Shown here: piece by piece, positions 60,257-64,000 of the stretch
Layout: every line of letters begins with the position of its first letter
Position numbering within the stretch: the first letter of the stretch is position 1
Source: Micromonospora sp. NBC_00421
Lineage (GTDB): Bacteria; Actinomycetota; Actinomycetes; Mycobacteriales; Micromonosporaceae
Length of the DNA: 64,000 nt
Assembly: GCF_036017915.1 (NCBI RefSeq)
Contig: NZ_CP107929.1
Span: forward strand, 4,964,001 to 5,028,000
Reading direction: 5' to 3'
Notes under the pieces: model-generated
Database searches by the model: none
Told to the model about the DNA's origin: nothing
What the model saw: only the letters and a program-made list of their open reading frames with translations
Made by a program: the position numbers and the translations under genes

Positions 60257-60771
60257 CAGCGGCGGCGCACCCGGTGCAGGCGGAACGGCTTGCGGGTGGC
60301 CCGGACCACTGCCGCGCCGCGCGGCTCGGCGGCCAGCGAGGCATCCGGCAGGGCCTCCCCGGCGTCCGGTGGGCCGTCCGGGGCGAGGCGGGTCAGCGCG
60401 CAACCGTCGGCCGCCCAGCGGGCCACCAGGTCGGCGGTCGGGCCGGAGGCGTTCAGCCGCTTCGCCGCCACCAGTGGGGCCGACGTCTCCCACTCCGGCG
60501 TGCCCGGGGCCAGCCTGGTCACCCGGGCCGGCCAGGTCACGATGCGCCCGCCGTGGTCGCCGCGCAGGGTGACCCGGGCGGCAGCGGCGTCGGCCAGCCC
60601 CGGCGCGGTCTGCTCCCCCGGCCCGCTGACCACGAACAACGACCCCTCCAGGGGTACGCACCACAGCGCGACCGCCGGCCGGTCGCCGACGCCCACCCAG
60701 GCCACGGCGGCCTTCTTCATCGCCTCGTCGACCAGGGGCGTCGACCCGGAAGCGTCCACCTCGTCCGTCAC
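60256..60771 (-). CDS. Hypothetical protein, 171 aa
   Basis: GTG 60771, with AGGATG 7 bases upstream. Begins VTDEVDASGSTPLVDEAMKK. A beta-rich soluble protein: PAVALWCVPLEGSLFVVSGP and ARVTLRGDHGGRIVTWPARV resemble half of a flavin-nucleotide-binding split barrel, but catalytic or cofactor residues cannot be recognised. No membrane span. Ends RATRKPFRLHRVRRR directly at the minisatellite. Function unknown. Confidence 0.6.
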   Translation of the reverse strand: MTDEVDASGSTPLVDEAMKKAAVAWVGVGDRPAVALWCVPLEGSLFVVSGPGEQTAPGLADAAAARVTLRGDHGGRIVTWPARVTRLAPGTPEWETSAPLVAAKRLNASGPTADLVARWAADGCALTRLAPDGPPDAGEALPDASLAAEPRGAAVVRATRKPFRLHRVRRR

Positions 60772-60942
60772 ACCGGCATCCTCTCGCAGCTCTGGCCCGA
60801 TCGACACCCGACTCCCGCAGCCGGCGGGGCATCGCCCTGCACACTGGGACGGCACCGCCGCGCGTCCCGCTCGTCGCCGGCCCGCACACAGCACCTGCGG
60901 TGGCGGCCCCGCACGCGCCGTCGGCCGACGCCCGTGGCGCGG

Positions 60943-61812
60943 TCAGCCGACGAACGGCGGGACCAGGATCTCGCCCCGGGCCACCGGCACCACCTGACCG
61001 GCCACGGTCGCCCCGACCGCCATCCCGTCCTCGGCGGTCACCGTGCAGGCCAACTCGGACGGACGACGGAGCTCCGCGCCCTGCCGGACGGCGTACCCGG
61101 AGCGCCCGTCGCCGGGGAGCAGACCGCTGGCGACCAGCCACACCCCCAGCCCCAGGGCGGCCGAGCCGGTGGCCGGGTCCTCGGGCACCCCGAGCCCCGG
61201 CACGAAGACCCGGGCGTGGGCGGTTTGCGCGTCGGCGTCCCAGGAGAAGACGCTGATGTGCTCCACCCCGTACCGCTGGGCTGCCGCCGCGTCGACCCGG
61301 GCGCGGGCCACCGCGTCCGGACGCACCGGGAGGTAGGGGAACTCCAGCCCACAGCCGGCCACCCGGGGCGGCGGGCCGGCGTGGTCGGCGGCGGTGAGAC
61401 CGGCCATCTCCAGCAGCGGCTCGGGGTCGAGTTCCGGCCCGAGGGTGGGGGTGCCGCCGGTCAGGGTGGCGCCGGTCGCGGTCACCTCGACCGGAAGCAC
61501 CCCGGCGTGGCACTCCTGGCTGACCGACCCGGCATCGAACAACCCGCGTCGGCTGGCGGTGACCGCCGCGCCCACGCTGGGATGACCGGCGAAGGGCAGC
61601 TCCCCGGTCGGGGTGAAGATCCGGGCCCGGTAGGTGGCACCCACCTGGGTCGGCGGCAGCACGAACACCGTCTCCGACAGGTTGAACTCCATCGCCAGGG
61701 CCTGCATCTGCTCGGTGGCCAGCGCTTCGGCGCCGAACACGACGGCCAGCGGATTACCGGCGAACGGGCGGTCGGTGAAGACGTCCACGATCTCGTAGGC
61801 CAGGGTCGACAT
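60943..61812 (-). CDS. PhzF-family isomerase/epimerase
   Basis: 289 aa, ATG 61812. PhzF/DapF-like fold: DVFTDRPFAGNPLAVVFG (about 9-26), the catalytic Glu in MEFNLSETVFVLPP, PFAGHPSVGAAV, and the C-terminal half VFVPGLGVPEDPATGSAALG. Most members are of unknown substrate; only one branch makes phenazines. No phenazine genes lie nearby. The start is 33 bases from that of the divergent MgtE-N gene. Confidence 0.93.
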   Translation of the reverse strand: MSTLAYEIVDVFTDRPFAGNPLAVVFGAEALATEQMQALAMEFNLSETVFVLPPTQVGATYRARIFTPTGELPFAGHPSVGAAVTASRRGLFDAGSVSQECHAGVLPVEVTATGATLTGGTPTLGPELDPEPLLEMAGLTAADHAGPPPRVAGCGLEFPYLPVRPDAVARARVDAAAAQRYGVEHISVFSWDADAQTAHARVFVPGLGVPEDPATGSAALGLGVWLVASGLLPGDGRSGYAVRQGAELRRPSELACTVTAEDGMAVGATVAGQVVPVARGEILVPPFVG

Positions 61813-61820
61813 GGTGACAA

Positions 61821-61838
61821 ACACTAGGCGCTTAGGCT
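61821..61838. promoter_or_regulatory. Back-to-back leaderless promoter elements (phzF / MgtE-N)
   Basis: On the plus strand TAGGCT (61833-61838) lies 7 bases before GTG 61846. On the minus strand TAGTGT (complement of 61821-61826) lies 8 bases before ATG 61812. Both fit -10 boxes for leaderless mRNAs, and the two overlap in a 33-base space. Confidence 0.45.
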
Positions 61839-61845
61839 GGTGGCC

Positions 61846-63153
61846 GTGAGCACGCCGAACCGGGTCTACATCGCTCGACTCGCCGGAGTCGCCGTCTTCG
61901 ACCCGAACGGCGACCAGGTGGGGCGGGTCCGCGACGCGGTGGCCCGGATCCGGCCGACCCAGCGTCCGCCCGAGGTGGTGGGGCTGGTGGCCGAGATGCC
62001 GATGCGCCGCCGGATCTTCCTGTCCATCAACCGGATCACCTCCATCGACGCCGACGCGGTCGTCCTCGGCAGCGGCACCCTCAACCTGCGCCGCTTCGAG
62101 AAGCGCCCCAACGAGCTGCTCGTCCTCCAGGAGTTGCTGGACCGGCGGGTGCAGCTCGACCCGGGCGGCCAGCCCGGCGCGGTGGTGGACGTCGCGATGG
62201 AACGCAGCCGGGGCGGCGAGTGGGCGTTGTCCCGGGTCGCCGTCCGCGAGCAGTCCACCCGGTTGACCCGCCGTGGTCACCTGCACCAGGTGGACTGGGA
62301 GCGGGTACGCGGCCTGAGCGGCATAGCCGACAACCGGGGTACGGCCAACCTGCTCGCCGTGCTGGAGGACATGCGCCCGGCCGACCTGGCCAACGCCCTC
62401 CAGGACCTGCCCGACGCCCGGCGCAACGAGGTCGCGGCGGCGCTCGACGACGAACGCCTCGCCGACGTGCTCAGCGAACTGCCCGAGCGCGACCAGGTGG
62501 AGATCCTCGCCGCCCTGGACCGGGAACGGGCCGCCGACGTGCTGGAGGAGATGGACCCCGACGACGCCGCCGACCTGCTCAACGAGCTACCCCCACCGGA
62601 GCAGGACGTGCTGCTCGACCTGATGGAGCCCGACGAGGCCGACCCGGTCCGGCAACTGCTGAAGTACACCTCCGGCACGGCCGGCAGCGTGATGACGTCC
62701 GAGCCGGTGATCCTGCCGCCGGACGCCACCGTCGCCGAGGCGCTGGCCCGGATCCGGGAGGAGCAGCTCTCCCCGGCGATCGCCGCGCAGGTCTTCGTGA
62801 CCCGCGCGCCGATGACCACCCCCACCGGCCGCTACCTGGGCATCGTGCACTTCCAACGGCTGCTGCGCGAGCCGCCTGCCGACCTGCTCGGCGGGGTGGT
62901 GGTCAACGACATCGACCCGCTGCGGCCGACCACCCCGTTGCCGGAGATCACCCGCCGGATGGCCACCTACGACCTGGTGGCGATGCCGGTGGTCGACCGG
63001 AACAACCGGCTGGTCGGCGCGGTCACCGTCGACGACGTGCTCGACCACTCGCTGCCGAGGGACTGGCGGGACCGGGACGCCGTACCCGCCCCGGCCACCG
63101 CCGACGAGACGGACCCGTCCGCCCCGGCGATCGGCGGTGGCACCGATGGCTGA
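61846..63153 (+). CDS. MgtE N-domain/CBS protein with PRC-barrel-like start
   Basis: 435 aa from GTG 61846. Begins with a PRC-barrel-like region (VFDPNGDQVGRVRDAVARIR, about 17-36), then an MgtE N-terminal superhelix (LLAVLEDMRPADLANALQDL, VLSELPERDQVEILAALD, MDPDDAADLLNELPPPEQDV), and a CBS pair (GSVMTSEPVILPPDATVAEA, VAMPVVDRNNRLVGAVTVDD). The MgtE membrane domain is missing, so it is a sensor or regulator rather than a transporter. The stop overlaps the next gene's start by 8 bases. Confidence 0.92.
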   Translation: MSTPNRVYIARLAGVAVFDPNGDQVGRVRDAVARIRPTQRPPEVVGLVAEMPMRRRIFLSINRITSIDADAVVLGSGTLNLRRFEKRPNELLVLQELLDRRVQLDPGGQPGAVVDVAMERSRGGEWALSRVAVREQSTRLTRRGHLHQVDWERVRGLSGIADNRGTANLLAVLEDMRPADLANALQDLPDARRNEVAAALDDERLADVLSELPERDQVEILAALDRERAADVLEEMDPDDAADLLNELPPPEQDVLLDLMEPDEADPVRQLLKYTSGTAGSVMTSEPVILPPDATVAEALARIREEQLSPAIAAQVFVTRAPMTTPTGRYLGIVHFQRLLREPPADLLGGVVVNDIDPLRPTTPLPEITRRMATYDLVAMPVVDRNNRLVGAVTVDDVLDHSLPRDWRDRDAVPAPATADETDPSAPAIGGGTDG

Positions 63154-63799
63154 ACAGCGCCGGGCCGAGCGGTTGGACCAGCCGCGCGAGCCCCGGGGGG
63201 TCAAGCTGCCCCGGTTCGACGCGGAGGCGTTCGGCCGCTGGTCGGAGGGGATCGCCCGGGGGATGGGCACGGCGAACTTCATCGTCTACATGACCGTGGT
63301 GATCGCGCTGTGGTTCGGCTGGAACACCCTGGCCCCGGCGGACCTGCGCTTCGACCCGTACACCTTCACGTTCCTGACCCTGGTGTTGTCGTTGCAGGCG
63401 TCGTACGCGGCACCGCTGATCCTGCTCGCGCAGAACCGGCAGACGGACCGGGACCGGGTGGCACTGGAGGAGGACCGTCGTCGGGCGACCATGCAGAAGG
63501 CGGACACCGAGTACCTGGCCCGGGAGGTCGCCGCGCTGCGGATCGCGCTGGGCGAGGTGGCCACCCGGGACTTCCTCCGCTCGGAGTTGGCCCGGCTGGC
63601 CGAGGAGCTGGACGCGGCCGCCCAACGCCGGCAGAAGCGGGAGCTGCGGCAGTCGAAACGGACCGGCGGGCGGCCCGGGGGCGGCGAGGGGCGGTCGGAG
63701 GCTGGCCAGGGGCGGTCCGGGGGTGGTGAACCGCCGCTCGACGAGCCCCGGGACGAGCTGGACGGCGACTACGCCCGGGACGGCCGCCCGGAGAGCTGA
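63146..63799 (+). CDS. DUF1003 membrane protein
   Basis: 217 aa from ATG 63146, overlapping the previous stop by 8 bases, so they are co-translated. Two spans (IVYMTVVIALWFGWNTLAP and FTFLTLVLSLQASYAAPLIL, the DUF1003 signature FLTLVLSLQASYAAPLI), then a coiled acidic and Gly-rich C-terminus with Arg runs. It is conserved in order MgtE-N, DUF1003, mrp in actinobacteria. Confidence 0.92.
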   Translation: MAEQRRAERLDQPREPRGVKLPRFDAEAFGRWSEGIARGMGTANFIVYMTVVIALWFGWNTLAPADLRFDPYTFTFLTLVLSLQASYAAPLILLAQNRQTDRDRVALEEDRRRATMQKADTEYLAREVAALRIALGEVATRDFLRSELARLAEELDAAAQRRQKRELRQSKRTGGRPGGGEGRSEAGQGRSGGGEPPLDEPRDELDGDYARDGRPES

Positions 63800-63833
63800 G
63801 CGTGGCACTTCGTACCTGATCATCCGGGTTCGT

Positions 63834-63862
63834 CGGCGGGCCGGGACGACCCCGGCCCGCCG
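63834..63862 (+). terminator. Terminator after DUF1003
   Basis: CGGCGGGCCGGG / CCCGGCCCGCCG, perfect 12-bp stem, loop ACGAC. It begins 35 bases after the DUF1003 stop and separates it from mrp. Confidence 0.75.
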
Positions 63863-63929
63863 ATCGATTCGCTCACACCCGGCCCCGCTGCCGGCGGACG
63901 CACCGCACCGCCGACGTAGCATTGCCCGC

Positions 63930-64000
63930 ATGTCAGCTCCCGTCAGCACCATCTCCGACGCGATCCAGGCCGCCCTGGCCACCGTCAACGACCCGGAGAT
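63930..64000 (+). CDS. mrp: Mrp/ApbC-type Fe-S carrier ATPase, start only (runs off the window)
   Basis: ATG 63930 and 23 codons to the end of the window: MSAPVSTISDAIQAALATVN then DPEI. The opening helix and the DPEI phrase match the DUF59 (FeS assembly) N-terminus of Mrp/ApbC. The catalytic P-loop lies beyond the window, so only family and start can be stated. Downstream of MgtE-N and DUF1003 as in M. tuberculosis. Confidence 0.7.
   Translation, partial: MSAPVSTISDAIQAALATVNDPE

Noticed and set aside
60943..61812. Phenazine biosynthesis locus
   Set aside because: Only a PhzF-family protein is present; no phzA-E or phzG genes lie near.

Overview
The window is a high-GC actinobacterial chromosome segment. 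The evidence is strong third-position GC bias, frequent GTG starts, and actinobacterial families throughout (SepX/GlpR, DUF6758, SigE-type ECF sigma factor, DUF4383, DUF4190). Proline-rich DUF4190 and DUF4352 proteins and short GATC-containing intergenic palindromes suggest Micromonosporaceae, probably Micromonospora or a close relative; this is inference from family resemblance. No plasmid, phage or insertion-sequence backbone is visible. Gene content and order over long stretches recall the Mycobacterium tuberculosis blocks Rv0990c-Rv0996 and Rv1002c-Rv1018c, so most of the window is old vertical backbone with a few accessory insertions.

Layout. 1-4.9 kb: palindromic repeats, the sulfate-activation genes cysQ-cysD-cysN, pth and rplY. 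5.1-7.8 kb: prs, glmU and tRNA-Gln(TTG). 7.9-12.6 kb: a helix-turn-helix/LAGLIDADG-like protein, a TetR regulator, two DUF4383 membrane proteins and an ABC-F ATPase. 12.7-24 kb: ispE, rsmA, tatD, a hypothetical gene, an alpha/beta hydrolase, metG, a membrane protein, rsmI and pmt. 23.6-24.8 kb: about 1.2 kb without a convincing gene, full of tandem, direct and inverted repeats. 24.8-30.1 kb: a secreted von Willebrand A protein with a partner, a phosphopantetheinyl transferase, a DUF4352 protein, a secreted S1 protease and tRNA-Ala(CGC).

30.3-39 kb: the conserved cell-division set galU-glp-rimJ-sepX(glpR), a diguanylate cyclase, 5-formyltetrahydrofolate cyclo-ligase, and a ruc-type zinc-ribbon chaperone gene behind a perfect CIRCE heat-shock operator. 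39-49.4 kb: small membrane and conserved hypothetical genes, an MpaB-family oxygenase, a RecB-like Fe-S nuclease, MarC, a PHP phosphoesterase, an ECF sigma factor with a membrane partner, a PH-domain protein with a 52-residue companion, DUF6758 and a SpoU methyltransferase. 49.4-51.3 kb is the regulatory hot spot: a c-di-GMP-I-like riboswitch candidate with no obvious gene behind it, a SigR-type promoter before trxA, and a LexA-box-controlled tiny ORF ending in a sliding-clamp-like motif. 51.5-54.9 kb: DUF4190 and SDR genes. 54.9-56.6 kb: a lower-GC two-gene Xre-ImmA/IrrE plus PIN-domain module, the most clearly accessory cassette. 56.7-64 kb: an APC permease, a DMT transporter, phzF, an MgtE-N/CBS protein, DUF1003 and the start of mrp.

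Three themes connect the genes: stress-specific regulation (CIRCE before ruc, a SigR promoter before trxA, a LexA box before a small ORF), c-di-GMP (an intact-looking diguanylate cyclase and a candidate receptor RNA), and leaderless expression (TAnnnT boxes 6-8 bases before several start codons). No computation or database search could be run; all family assignments are by eye.
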